Origin: Alphaproteobacteria bacterium
GTDB lineage: Bacteria > Pseudomonadota > Alphaproteobacteria > Rhizobiales > Aestuariivirgaceae
Length of the DNA stretch: 8,675 nt
Assembly: GCA_020441605.1 (NCBI GenBank)
Contig: JAGRLX010000391.1
Location: 1-8,675, forward strand
Reading direction: 5' to 3'
Of this stretch, positions 1 to 6,498 are shown one piece after another. Each line of letters starts with the position of its first letter. The stretch's first letter is position 1. The notes below the pieces were generated by a model. That model was given only the letters and a program-made list of their open reading frames with translations. It was not told the DNA's origin and made no database searches. The translations under genes and the position numbers were made by a program.

Positions 1-1407
1 GGCATGGAGGTCCATGCCCAGGTGTTGGCCAGGTCCAAGCTCTTCTCCGGGGCCTCGGCCGAATTCGGCGGCGAACCCAATGACCATGTGTCGCTCGTCG
101 ATGCCGCCATGCCCGGCATGCTGCCGGTGATCAATGAATTATGCGTGGAACAGGCGGTACGAACCGGACTGGGACTCAAGGCGGAGATCAACCGGCGCTC
201 GGTCTTCGACCGCAAGAACTACTTTTATCCCGACTTGCCGCAGGGTTACCAGATTTCACAATACAAGCAGCCTGTGGTCGGTGAGGGCTCGGTTCACGTC
301 GATGTCGACGGCCGCGCCATCGAAGTGGGGATCGAACGGCTCCATCTCGAGCAGGATGCCGGCAAGTCGCTCCACGACCAGCACCCCAACATGAGCTTCG
401 TCGATCTCAACCGGTCGGGTTGCGCCCTCATGGAAATCGTGTCGAAACCGGATATGCGTTCGGCCGATGAGGCCAAGGCCTACGTCACCAAACTCCGCCA
501 GATCATGCGCTATCTGGGCACTTGTGACGGCAACATGGAGCAGGGAAGCCTCAGGGCAGATATTAACGTGTCGGTACGCCGTCCGGGGGCCGATTTTGGC
601 ACCCGCTGCGAGATCAAGAACGTCAATTCGATCCGTTTCATGGGGCAGGCCATCGAATATGAGGCCCGCCGGCAGATCGGGATTCTGGAGGACGGCGGTT
701 CCATCGACCAGGAGACGCGGCTATTTGACGCGAGAAAGGGCGAAACCCGCTCCATGCGGTCCAAAGAGGAAGCGCATGATTACAGATACTTCCCCGATCC
801 CGATCTCCTGCCGCTCGAACTGGAGCCGGACTGGATCGAGAATATCCGGAATGGCCTCCCCGAGCTGCCGGACGACAAGATCGCCCGCTTTATCGCGGAC
901 TATGGTCTTACACCCTATGACGCGACGGTGCTGAGCGCCGAGCGCCCCGCGGCTGATTTTTTCGAGCAGGTTGCCCGCGGCAGGGACGGAAAGTCAGCCG
1001 CGAATTGGGTCATCAACGAGTTGTTTGGACGGTTGAACAAAGAAGGAAAAACCATTGAAACAACACCAGTTTCGGCTTCACAGCTGGGCGAGATCGTGGA
1101 CCTGATCGCGAGTGAGACCATCTCCGGCAAGATAGCCAAGGATCTGTTCGAGATCGTCTGGAGCGAGGGTGGTTCACCGCGGGAAATCGTCGAGGCCCGT
1201 GGGATGCGGCAAGTGACGGATACGGCGGCCATCGCAAAGGTGGTGGCGGACATCATTGCCACCAACCCTGACAAGGTTGAACAGGTCAAGGCGAAACCGA
1301 CCATGCTGGGCTGGTTCGTCGGTCAGGTGATGAAGGCTACAGGCGGTAAAGCCAACCCGCAGGCTGTCAGTGCGCTGCTCAAGGAGCAATTGGGAATTAA
1401 CGAATAA
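1..1407 (+). CDS. gatB: Asp-tRNA(Asn)/Glu-tRNA(Gln) amidotransferase subunit B (5' partial)
   Basis: GatB is the tRNA-binding and kinase subunit of the GatCAB complex. The complex converts Glu-tRNA(Gln) and/or Asp-tRNA(Asn) to the amidated forms in the cytoplasm, using ATP and ammonia delivered from GatA. The reading frame is open from base 1, where the first residues read GMEVHAQV. This matches the conserved GLEVHAQ motif near the GatB N-terminus, so roughly 25-35 residues and the start codon lie upstream of the window. Further landmarks are the [18 protein letters not shown] block, the family signature around [17 protein letters not shown], the [17 protein letters not shown] block and the [15 protein letters not shown] block. 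The last ~140 residues form the YqeY-like helical tail domain, ending with a normal [21 protein letters not shown] C-terminus. The 468 visible residues agree with a usual length of about 500. No frameshift or lost motif is seen. Family assignment is certain from the motifs; the exact start cannot be seen. Confidence 0.97.
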   Translation, partial: GMEVHAQVLARSKLFSGASAEFGGEPNDHVSLVDAAMPGMLPVINELCVEQAVRTGLGLKAEINRRSVFDRKNYFYPDLPQGYQISQYKQPVVGEGSVHVDVDGRAIEVGIERLHLEQDAGKSLHDQHPNMSFVDLNRSGCALMEIVSKPDMRSADEAKAYVTKLRQIMRYLGTCDGNMEQGSLRADINVSVRRPGADFGTRCEIKNVNSIRFMGQAIEYEARRQIGILEDGGSIDQETRLFDARKGETRSMRSKEEAHDYRYFPDPDLLPLELEPDWIENIRNGLPELPDDKIARFIADYGLTPYDATVLSAERPAADFFEQVARGRDGKSAANWVINELFGRLNKEGKTIETTPVSASQLGEIVDLIASETISGKIAKDLFEIVWSEGGSPREIVEARGMRQVTDTAAIAKVVADIIATNPDKVEQVKAKPTMLGWFVGQVMKATGGKANPQAVSALLKEQLGINE

Positions 1408-1408
1408 A

Positions 1409-1457
1409 TCCAGAATGTTGGTTTGGATTTCCGTTTTCTGGAGTTCTCGGCTATAGT
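1409..1457 (+). promoter_or_regulatory. Gap after gatB: stem-loop and weak candidate promoter
   Basis: The gap between gatB and the GST gene holds an inverted repeat, TCCAGAA (1409-1415) with TTCTGGA (1436-1442), separated by 20 nt. No T-run follows, so it is not a convincing terminator. A TATAGT hexamer at 1452-1457 could be a -10 box, with a poor TTCCGT (1429-1434) 17 nt upstream as -35. The GST gene may be read from this point or by readthrough from gatB. Both elements are inferences from short matches. Confidence 0.25.
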
Positions 1458-1502
1458 CCGTACCCTGAATGAATTTCCAGCTACCTGGACAGGGGGACGA
1501 TA

Positions 1503-2348
1503 ATGGCGAAGACAGCCAAGAAGGCTGCAAAGAAGGGCGCTGGCGGGTCGAAGGCGCCGGCGAAGAAGACTCCAGCGGCGAAGGCAGCAAGGCCGCTGGC
1601 CAAAAGGATTTCCAAACCGGTGAGCAAGAAGCAGGTCAAGACCTCGCCGGCCAAGTCGCCGTCAGCGAAAAGGCCAGCACCAAAAGCGGCGAGGAAGCCA
1701 ATACCCTTGGCGCCAGACCCGCAGCGCTTTACGCTCTATGGGTCTATGCTTTCAGGGCCGACTTATACGGTTGGGCTGATGCTTTCACTGTGCAAGTACC
1801 CCTTCTCCTACATCCATGTGAATCTCAGGGAAGGACAGCACAAGCAGCCAGATTATCTGGTGAAGAATCGATATGGCCAGGTCCCGTCTCTGCGTGACGG
1901 CCAGAGTTACTATGTCCAGTCCGCGGCGATCATCGAGCATCTTGCCGAGTCACTTGGCAAGTTCGACGGCAAGACGCCTTATGAGTGGCATCGGATAAGG
2001 GAGTGGCTGTTCTGGCAATGGGACAAGCTTGCTCTGCCCATTTTCCGTCTGCGGGCAAGGGTGCGCGGCTTGCGCCAATTCGGGGACGAGGTGCGCACCA
2101 TGTACGACACCGAGGCTCGAGCGGCCCTGGCGGTGCTGGAAAATGAACTGGGCAGGTCGGATTGGGTTGCAGCCAAGCGGCCAACCGTTGCCGACATCGG
2201 CTGCTATGCGGTCATTCGGTATGCACCTGAAGCCAACATCGATCTGACGCCCTATCCCCACGTAGGAGAGTGGAAGAAACGCTTTGAAGCCCTTCCGGGG
2301 TTTGGTACACCGGAACAGATCCTGCCGATGGAGAGCAGGCTGCTTTAG
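1503..2348 (+). CDS. Glutathione S-transferase-fold protein with histone H1-like basic N-terminal tail
   Basis: This 281-aa protein has two parts. Residues 1-71 are a low-complexity tail rich in Lys, Ala and Pro (18 Lys, 4 Arg, no Asp or Glu) with AKK, PAKK and SPAK-type repeats, like the C-terminal tails of histone H1 and bacterial H1-like proteins. Residues ~75-275 read as a GST. They start with a thioredoxin-fold beta strand (RFTLYG), then the cis-proline motif QVPSL (P128), a Gln-Ser pair (139-140) in the glutathione-contacting position, and the helical domain with a PTVADIG N-cap motif (D231). The reaction and substrate cannot be told. The ATG at 1503 sits just after a strong AGGGGGA ribosome site, and no in-frame ATG lies between it and the GST fold. 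A GTG at codon 40 lacks a visible ribosome site. No signal peptide is seen. The stop is followed 20 bp later by the EEP gene, suggesting an operon. The GST call is firm; the tail's role in binding nucleic acid or another polyanion is inference. Confidence 0.88.
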   Translation: MAKTAKKAAKKGAGGSKAPAKKTPAAKAARPLAKRISKPVSKKQVKTSPAKSPSAKRPAPKAARKPIPLAPDPQRFTLYGSMLSGPTYTVGLMLSLCKYPFSYIHVNLREGQHKQPDYLVKNRYGQVPSLRDGQSYYVQSAAIIEHLAESLGKFDGKTPYEWHRIREWLFWQWDKLALPIFRLRARVRGLRQFGDEVRTMYDTEARAALAVLENELGRSDWVAAKRPTVADIGCYAVIRYAPEANIDLTPYPHVGEWKKRFEALPGFGTPEQILPMESRLL

Positions 2349-2368
2349 GCCAATTCAGAGGCGGCGGA

Positions 2369-3370
2369 TTGAAGAACGCAACAGATGGTGCCGATCTGCC
2401 GGCCGCCGAAGCAGAACAGTCGGAGAAAAGGAAAAGAAAGCCGCGCGGCCGACTCGAGTGCCAATTGGGGCTGCTGATCGGGGTCGGTGGTCTTATTGCA
2501 TCACGTCTTGGGCAATTATGGATCGCTTTCGACGTCTTTGCCCAATTCACCTTGCAGTTTGCGATCATTGCAGCGGCATTTCTGGTTGGCTGGTTCATGC
2601 CGCGGGCGAGGCTCCTGGTTGCCTTTCTCGTGATTATCTGCGGGCTGCTGACCATCGGTCTTTGGCCCCAGGTTGCCACGGCCTATTTGCAACGGACCAC
2701 GCCTGTGCCGGCGGGTTACCGTGCCATAACGGTCGCGAATTTCAATACCTGGTACTCCAATCGCGAGGTTGATGCGGTCCGGGCTGAGATCGAACGGCTC
2801 AATGCTGATATCATTACGCTGGTCGAGGTCGGTCCGAACAAGAAACCTATGCTTGAGGCACTGAAATCGCGTTACCCGCATCAGGCGACTTGCTTCACCG
2901 TCGACTACTGCAACCTCGCGATTCTTGCCAAATTTCCGATCCTCGATCATCAGGCCCGAGTGGGTTGGGAAGGCCCGCCGCTGATGATCGCCAAATTTGG
3001 ACCAGAACTGGGCAGTCTGACTGTGATCGCCGTGCATACCATCCGGTTCCCCCATTCCCGCGCCCAGTTTCGTCAGGTGACCGCACTCGCCTCAATGATT
3101 GAAGCCATGGCGGGTCAAAAAGTGGTGATGGGAGACTTCAACGCAACACCGTTCTCCCGAATTATCACCTCGTTCATCCGGCGGACGGGACTTGTCCGCT
3201 TCAGTGACCTGCCAACCTGGCCCAGCCATCTCAATCTACCTCAGGTCGCAATCGATCACATTTTCGCGTCGCCTGGAATTGTTCTGACCAGTAGCCAGCA
3301 AGTGGGAGAGCCATCGGGCTCGGACCACTATCCGGTGACGGCAGGAATTGCCGTTCCCATTTCTCCCTGA
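2369..3370 (+). CDS. Membrane-anchored endonuclease/exonuclease/phosphatase (EEP) family protein
   Basis: This is a 333-aa protein. Residues 1-30 are hydrophilic and end in a basic patch (KRKRKPRGR, 20-28). Residues ~33-105 contain about three hydrophobic stretches (~33-50, ~59-77, ~81-100), and the rest is an EEP hydrolase domain. The metal-dependent phosphoesterase motifs are all present: N124/N126 (ANFNTW), E153 (LVEVG), H223 (AVHT), D256 and N258 (MGDFNATP), D296-H297 (AIDHIF) and the terminal S-D-H triad (GSDHYPV, 318-320). The family includes DNases, phospholipases and inositol phosphatases, so the substrate cannot be named. With the basic N-terminus inside, three membrane spans would place the domain outside the inner membrane. 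The start is TTG, preceded by GAGG at 2358-2361 with 7-nt spacing; the first in-frame ATG would remove two of the spans. It follows the GST gene by 20 bp and is probably co-transcribed. Confidence 0.9.
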   Translation: MKNATDGADLPAAEAEQSEKRKRKPRGRLECQLGLLIGVGGLIASRLGQLWIAFDVFAQFTLQFAIIAAAFLVGWFMPRARLLVAFLVIICGLLTIGLWPQVATAYLQRTTPVPAGYRAITVANFNTWYSNREVDAVRAEIERLNADIITLVEVGPNKKPMLEALKSRYPHQATCFTVDYCNLAILAKFPILDHQARVGWEGPPLMIAKFGPELGSLTVIAVHTIRFPHSRAQFRQVTALASMIEAMAGQKVVMGDFNATPFSRIITSFIRRTGLVRFSDLPTWPSHLNLPQVAIDHIFASPGIVLTSSQQVGEPSGSDHYPVTAGIAVPISP

Positions 3371-3429
3371 TTGCCCGTCTGGTAAATCGGTGGTGAACGC
3401 GAAGTGGTGAAAGATCTGTCAAGAGACCA

Positions 3430-3452
3430 TCCAAACAGCTGATATGTTTGGA
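3430..3452 (+). terminator. Stem-loop downstream of the EEP gene, possible terminator
   Basis: TCCAAACA (3430-3437) pairs perfectly with TGTTTGGA (3445-3452) around a 7-nt loop, about 60 bp past the EEP stop. Only GTTT follows, so as a rho-independent terminator it would be weak. It may instead protect the 3' end or be an operator, since the stem is AT-rich. The rest of 3371-3646 shows no coding potential that I trust. Confidence 0.35.
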
Positions 3453-3552
3453 GTTTAGGAGAATCCTGGCGACGAGGTCTTGGGCGCACTTCATGTCCCC
3501 TTAAGCCTGCCTCTTAACGCGACGTTTGAAGCCGTGCGGGAATATCATCCCG

Positions 3553-3581
3553 TGCTCCCATACCAAACAAAACCGGGAGCA
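3553..3581 (+). promoter_or_regulatory. Stem-loop in the leader of the Sel1-repeat gene
   Basis: TGCTCCC (3553-3559) and GGGAGCA (3575-3581) form a 7-bp stem with a 15-nt A-rich loop (3560-3574), ending 65 bp before the start codon of the next gene. There is no T-run, so it is not an intrinsic terminator. It may be a structured 5' leader or an operator. A 9-bp direct repeat, CCGTTGCGG, follows at 3583-3591 and again at 3611-3619. Confidence 0.3.
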
Positions 3582-3646
3582 TCCGTTGCGGAGAAAGGGG
3601 TGGGACCCGGCCGTTGCGGCAAAACCTGGAGATTAGGGGACGTCAA

Positions 3647-3916
3647 ATGACAAGTATTTCTGTGGGGGAACCCGGATTCGCTGAAATCACGCCCAACGCG
3701 GCTACGGCCGACATTCTGTTCGAGTTGGGGATGGTATATTGCAGCGGCCGAGATGGGAGTCAGGATTTTGTGACCGCCCACAAGTGGTTCAACCTGGCCG
3801 CGCTCAAGGGCAGCGAAGATGCACGGCACTATCGTCGGCAGTTGGCTGAGGAGATGTCACCTGAGCAGGTGGCCGAAGCCCAGCGCCAGGCGCGGCAGTG
3901 GTTGACCCTGCATTAG
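3647..3916 (+). CDS. Short Sel1-repeat (TPR-like) protein
   Basis: This 89-aa protein carries a single Sel1-type repeat at about residues 22-59: ADILFELGMVYCSGRDGSQD followed by FVTAHKWFNLAALKG. It matches the usual pattern of LG..Y..G.G...D...A..W...AA..G. A second helical stretch, rich in Ala, Gln and Arg and ending in QRQARQWL, covers residues 60-86. Sel1 repeats are protein-binding alpha-hairpins; here the partner is unknown. There is no signal peptide or membrane segment, so the protein is probably cytosolic. I chose the ATG at 3647 because AGGGGA lies at 3635-3640, 6 nt upstream; a TTG at 3614 in the same frame would add 11 residues with no better ribosome site. I recall similar one-repeat mini-proteins in Hyphomicrobiales but cannot verify orthology. 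The gene is alone on its strand and converges with the secreted-protein gene to its right. Confidence 0.85.
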   Translation: MTSISVGEPGFAEITPNAATADILFELGMVYCSGRDGSQDFVTAHKWFNLAALKGSEDARHYRRQLAEEMSPEQVAEAQRQARQWLTLH

Positions 3917-4089
3917 AGCGACAGGCGAGCGAGTGAAGTCGGCTGCCGACGAAGTCGTTGCCAGATTCCTTGGGGCAAGCAGCCGGCCCACCATCGGTTC
4001 AAGGCAAGCGGTTGCCCGCGGCGCTTCTGGCACGGCAGAATAGGCTATTCCTCTATGCAAGCGCCCGTTGATTCAGCCGGGAAAGAGCG

Positions 4090-4368
4090 TCAGTAGTCGA
4101 TGAAGGTGCTGCCGCCCTTGAGTTCCTGGCTGTTGGAAAACTGGTCCAGGCGGCTGGAAAACGCCTTTGCCGCACGTTGGCGGGTCCAGATATCGGCCTC
4201 ATAGATGTCCACCTGCGAATTGAGCCTGTCCTGCGGGCTGTTCAATTCTGGCAACGTCTGATCATCCGGCGAATAATTGTGGCCGAGCGGAATGAAATTC
4301 TCATAGGCCTGCACTGGTAGCGGGGCCAGAACCAAGGCGACGACAACGAACGTGATTGCAAAACGCAT
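4090..4368 (-). CDS. Small secreted protein of unknown function
   Basis: I do not recognise this family. The 92-aa product begins with a clear Sec signal peptide: MRF, a hydrophobic core (AITFVVVALVLAPLP) and a VQA cleavage site at residue 21. This would leave a mature protein of about 71 residues starting YENFIPLG. The mature part is hydrophilic, has no Cys and no second hydrophobic stretch, and looks helical in the middle (SPQDRLNSQVDIYEADIW), so it is probably a soluble periplasmic or secreted protein. The ATG at 4368 has GGAG (complement of 4375-4378) 6 nt upstream; a GTG five codons earlier would only lengthen the N-terminus ahead of the signal peptide. The next gene on this strand ends about 220 bp upstream, so a separate promoter is likely. 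The signal peptide and ribosome site make it a credible gene, but the function is unknown. Confidence 0.75.
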   Translation of the reverse strand: MRFAITFVVVALVLAPLPVQAYENFIPLGHNYSPDDQTLPELNSPQDRLNSQVDIYEADIWTRQRAAKAFSSRLDQFSNSQELKGGSTFIDY

Positions 4369-4389
4369 GGGCAACTCCAACACCCATCA

Positions 4390-4421
4390 TATATAGCCCA
4401 CATTCGGCCGAAAGCCACCAA
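4390..4421 (-). promoter_or_regulatory. Candidate promoter with internal palindrome for the secreted-protein gene
   Basis: On the minus strand a TATATA box (4390-4395) lies 22 bp before the ATG, with TTGGTG (complement of 4416-4421) upstream. The 20-nt spacing is longer than ideal. The spacer contains the perfect 10-bp palindrome TTCGGCCGAA (4403-4412), and a second one, TGGTTAACCA (4426-4435), lies just upstream of the -35. Repressor and activator sites are possible but unproven. Confidence 0.35.
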
Positions 4422-4587
4422 GAATTGGTTAACCAGATCATTGGCAGGAACGTGTTGAGTAACATTGACCCTTTTCCGGATGATGGCTAGCTGGAAACGA
4501 CATGTGCCAACCACGCTCGTGAAGCGTCCGGATTAGAAGATGGTTGCCGGATGTGGAGAGATCCCAGCGGTCGTCTGCCTCCGGCTC

Positions 4588-5952
4588 TTACTTCGAAAGC
4601 CTGAGAGCAGTCACGCGTTGGCCAATTTGCCTGAAGGCCGTCCTGAGTTCTTCGTCACTAGCAGCAAGATAGGCGTGATTGGGGTCACTGGCGCAACCGG
4701 TCATTACCGTTAAGGCTGTGTCGTCGCCGCCGATATCGAACCCGACCGTATAGATCGTAATGCCCTTTTTCTTCATTTCCGCGCACAACCTGAGCGCCTG
4801 GCTGCTCGCCGAACCGTTGTCGGCGTCGCAATTGATCTTGTCTTCTGTGTAGCCGCTTCCACTCTCTGAATTGCGGGCGATGACGCCATTGCAGTAACCC
4901 GTGTTGAACGCGCCATCGGTCATGATGACCGCGATCTTGTTGACATTTTCCATGTGGTAGGGGGCGGGCTGGCTCGCTCCGGTCCACAGGCCGAAATCGT
5001 GGGAAAGTGCATACCAGCCCCAGGCAATGCCGATCTGTCCCGCTGTTGATCCCCCAGCGGTGAGGGCATCGATTGCTGCCTTTATCGCGGTCTTGTCTGT
5101 ATCAAGAGGGCGCAACTCACTGTCCAGGCATGGATTGTTCGAACTGGTATAATTGCGGCCTACGGGCGCGATGGCGGGCGACACATCGTCGTAAGCATGG
5201 TCACCGGTTCGTTCGCTGACGCAAGTGCTGATGTGAAATGTCTTGTAGTCGCGATTGGCGTTACGAAACCTGTAACTCTCGCAGCCGGGCAGGTTGCAGG
5301 TGCTTGCCGCACTACCACCCCGCACGGTTTCGGCCCGGGCGCCAAGGTTGACACCGACCGAGTAGGGTACCACAGCGACTTTGGAATAGAAGTCGGTTTG
5401 ATCTTCCCAAACCACGGCGTCGACGAAGTCCTTCGCCGCTGTCTTGAGCGACTGGAGCCTATTGCCGCGCATCGACCCCGTGGCATCGAGGACCATGGCC
5501 ACTTCCAGATTGTTTCCTGACTTGGTTACCTCGGAAGAGGCTGGCAGATCGATGTGGTCAATTCCTGCGATCCGCATGAAAGAGGTTTGAAAGCGCGCGG
5601 TGGTCGAGATCGAGATGGTTCTTCCAATCTGTCGAAGGTCGAACTCAACGATGGGGCCGTGACCAGCATCGGGGTAGTTGCGTTCCAAAACCTTTTGAGC
5701 AAGCGCCTCCAGGGCTTCGTCATTGGTGAGCCTGGAGCTGCCGGCCTGAAGCGCCGCAGCGTCGATGGCCGCCGACAAGGCCGTCTTGGTGGAGACAAGA
5801 CGTGCAAAATCGATGGCAATGCCGGCGGCCATCGTCAGGGAAAACGCTAACAAGGCGAAGAGGGTGCTGACGTTCCCATGGGTTCCTATCGCAAAACAGC
5901 GAAACGAGATGGAAGGGCAACTGTCTCTACCTGTGTCAGGTCTGCAGTCCAT
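4588..5952 (-). CDS. TadG-like pilus-assembly protein with von Willebrand factor A domain
   Basis: This 454-aa protein has an N-terminal TadE/G-like segment with one membrane span at ~28-51 (GNVSTLFALLAFSLTMAAG then IAIDFAR), as in Tad/Flp pilus proteins. The TadG-type region is followed by a VWA domain at ~149-440. The metal-ion-dependent adhesion site is intact: D-A-T-G-S at 156-160, T303 in GGSTAGQIG, and D346 in IMTDGAFN. Eight Cys lie in the region predicted to face the periplasm (for example CNLPGC and CVSE), suggesting disulfide bonds. Most of them fall in insertions to the VWA fold. The protein probably acts at the envelope in adhesion or pilus scaffolding, but no other tad gene is in the window, so a pilus role is inferred from family only. 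The start is uncertain. The ATG at 5952 has GAGGA 14 nt upstream; a TTG at 5991 would add 13 residues. No convincing terminator follows the stop. Confidence 0.88.
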   Translation of the reverse strand: MDCRPDTGRDSCPSISFRCFAIGTHGNVSTLFALLAFSLTMAAGIAIDFARLVSTKTALSAAIDAAALQAGSSRLTNDEALEALAQKVLERNYPDAGHGPIVEFDLRQIGRTISISTTARFQTSFMRIAGIDHIDLPASSEVTKSGNNLEVAMVLDATGSMRGNRLQSLKTAAKDFVDAVVWEDQTDFYSKVAVVPYSVGVNLGARAETVRGGSAASTCNLPGCESYRFRNANRDYKTFHISTCVSERTGDHAYDDVSPAIAPVGRNYTSSNNPCLDSELRPLDTDKTAIKAAIDALTAGGSTAGQIGIAWGWYALSHDFGLWTGASQPAPYHMENVNKIAVIMTDGAFNTGYCNGVIARNSESGSGYTEDKINCDADNGSASSQALRLCAEMKKKGITIYTVGFDIGGDDTALTVMTGCASDPNHAYLAASDEELRTAFRQIGQRVTALRLSK

Positions 5953-6009
5953 AATGTGTCCCGAGGTCCTCTTCAGGTTGCAGGGGCTCAAATATCCCGC
6001 AAAAGTAGA

Positions 6010-6038
6010 ATAATGTGTAAAGATGGGTCAAAATACAA
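6010..6038 (-). promoter_or_regulatory. Candidate promoter for the VWA/TadG-like gene
   Basis: On the minus strand TTGTAT (complement of 6033-6038) and CATTAT (complement of 6010-6015) are separated by exactly 17 nt in an AT-rich stretch, 58 bp ahead of the ATG at 5952 and 19 bp ahead of the alternative TTG start. The -10 matches consensus at 4 of 6 positions and the -35 at 3 of 6. It is divergent from the Lin0512 gene pair. Confidence 0.35.
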
Positions 6039-6039
6039 C

Positions 6040-6068
6040 TTAAAGAATGTCTATCCATGGCGGATAAG
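6040..6068 (+). promoter_or_regulatory. Candidate promoter for the Lin0512-family gene pair
   Basis: TTAAAG (6040-6045) and GATAAG (6063-6068) are 17 nt apart, which would give a leader of about 70 nt before the first Lin0512 start. The -10 matches at 4 of 6 positions and the -35 at 3 of 6. It would overlap the upstream edge of the divergent promoter, so the two genes' regulation may be linked. The call rests on position and a modest match. Confidence 0.3.
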
Positions 6069-6089
6069 ATTGCTATGCATGCCGCCTGC

Positions 6090-6107
6090 ATTGCCTCTGC
6101 GGGCAAT
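6090..6107 (+). promoter_or_regulatory. Leader stem-loop ahead of the Lin0512 pair
   Basis: ATTGCC (6090-6095) pairs with GGCAAT (6102-6107); a T-G wobble closes the stem to a 4-nt loop. It lies 40 nt before the chosen start codon and has no following T-run, so it is a possible leader structure and not a terminator. Confidence 0.25.
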
Positions 6108-6147
6108 CGGGTATTGAATGGCAAGGAGCACAAGCTGGAGCGTCGGC

Positions 6148-6495
6148 ATGACTAAGAAGCGCATGATTGTGGAGCTGGGAATGGGAACCGACCTGACCGG
6201 CGCCGACTATACAAAAGCAGCGGTCCGGGCGTTGCGCGATGCCCTGTGGCACAACTCGCTGACTGTAGCCAATGCCGTGGGCCAGAAACCCACAGACATG
6301 ATCGTTAAGGTCCTGATCGGGGTGCCCAAGCCAGACCAGGTCAACAAGGATGAAGTGTTGGCCGTGCTGCCTTACGGCTCACGGTCGGTTGAGGTTGTCG
6401 AAGGTGGCCTCGAAGTCATGAATGATGAAGGTACCAACACGACCCTGATCGCCAATGCGGCGGCTATCGTCTATCTCGATATTCCGGAGAAGTGA
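6148..6495 (+). CDS. Lin0512 family protein, copy 1 (motif His replaced by Thr)
   Basis: This 115-aa protein belongs to the uncharacterised Lin0512 family. Recognition rests on the N-terminal K-R-x-I-V-E-L-G-M-G stretch, the ADYTKAAVRALRDAL helix, the IGVPKPDQV segment, the LPYG motif and VVEGGLEV near the end. The family is marked, as I recall it, by a conserved G-x-G-x-D-x-H-G motif; here it reads GMGTDLTG (residues 11-18), with Thr in place of His. No biochemical function is known to me. There is no signal peptide or membrane span, so it is probably cytosolic. The ATG at 6148 is chosen over the in-frame ATG at 6118 because GGAG (6137-6140) lies 7 nt upstream and the family N-terminus starts here. 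The second copy begins 3 bp after the stop, so the two are almost certainly one operon. Ungapped comparison by eye gives about 40-45% identity between copies. Confidence 0.88.
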   Translation: MTKKRMIVELGMGTDLTGADYTKAAVRALRDALWHNSLTVANAVGQKPTDMIVKVLIGVPKPDQVNKDEVLAVLPYGSRSVEVVEGGLEVMNDEGTNTTLIANAAAIVYLDIPEK

Positions 6496-6498
6496 ACC

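Noticed and set aside
1469..1897. 142-aa + strand frame overlapping the GST start
   Set aside because: It overlaps the tailed GST in another frame, has no domain and lacks a good ribosome site. The GST frame continues into a conserved fold.
2516..3055. 179-aa minus-strand frame inside the EEP gene
   Set aside because: The + strand frame carries every EEP catalytic motif, so the opposite frame is a GC-driven shadow.
3501..3517. Possible CtrA site TTAA-N-TTAA before the Sel1 gene
   Set aside because: The spacer is 9 nt, and the known CtrA site has 7, so it does not fit.
3938..4050. Small stem-loops in the convergent gap (GTCGG-CTG-CCGAC, GGCAA-GCGG-TTGCC, GAATA-GCC-TATTC family)
   Set aside because: The stems are only 5-6 bp with no T-run, so they are not convincing terminators. 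The gap (3917-4089) shows nothing else.
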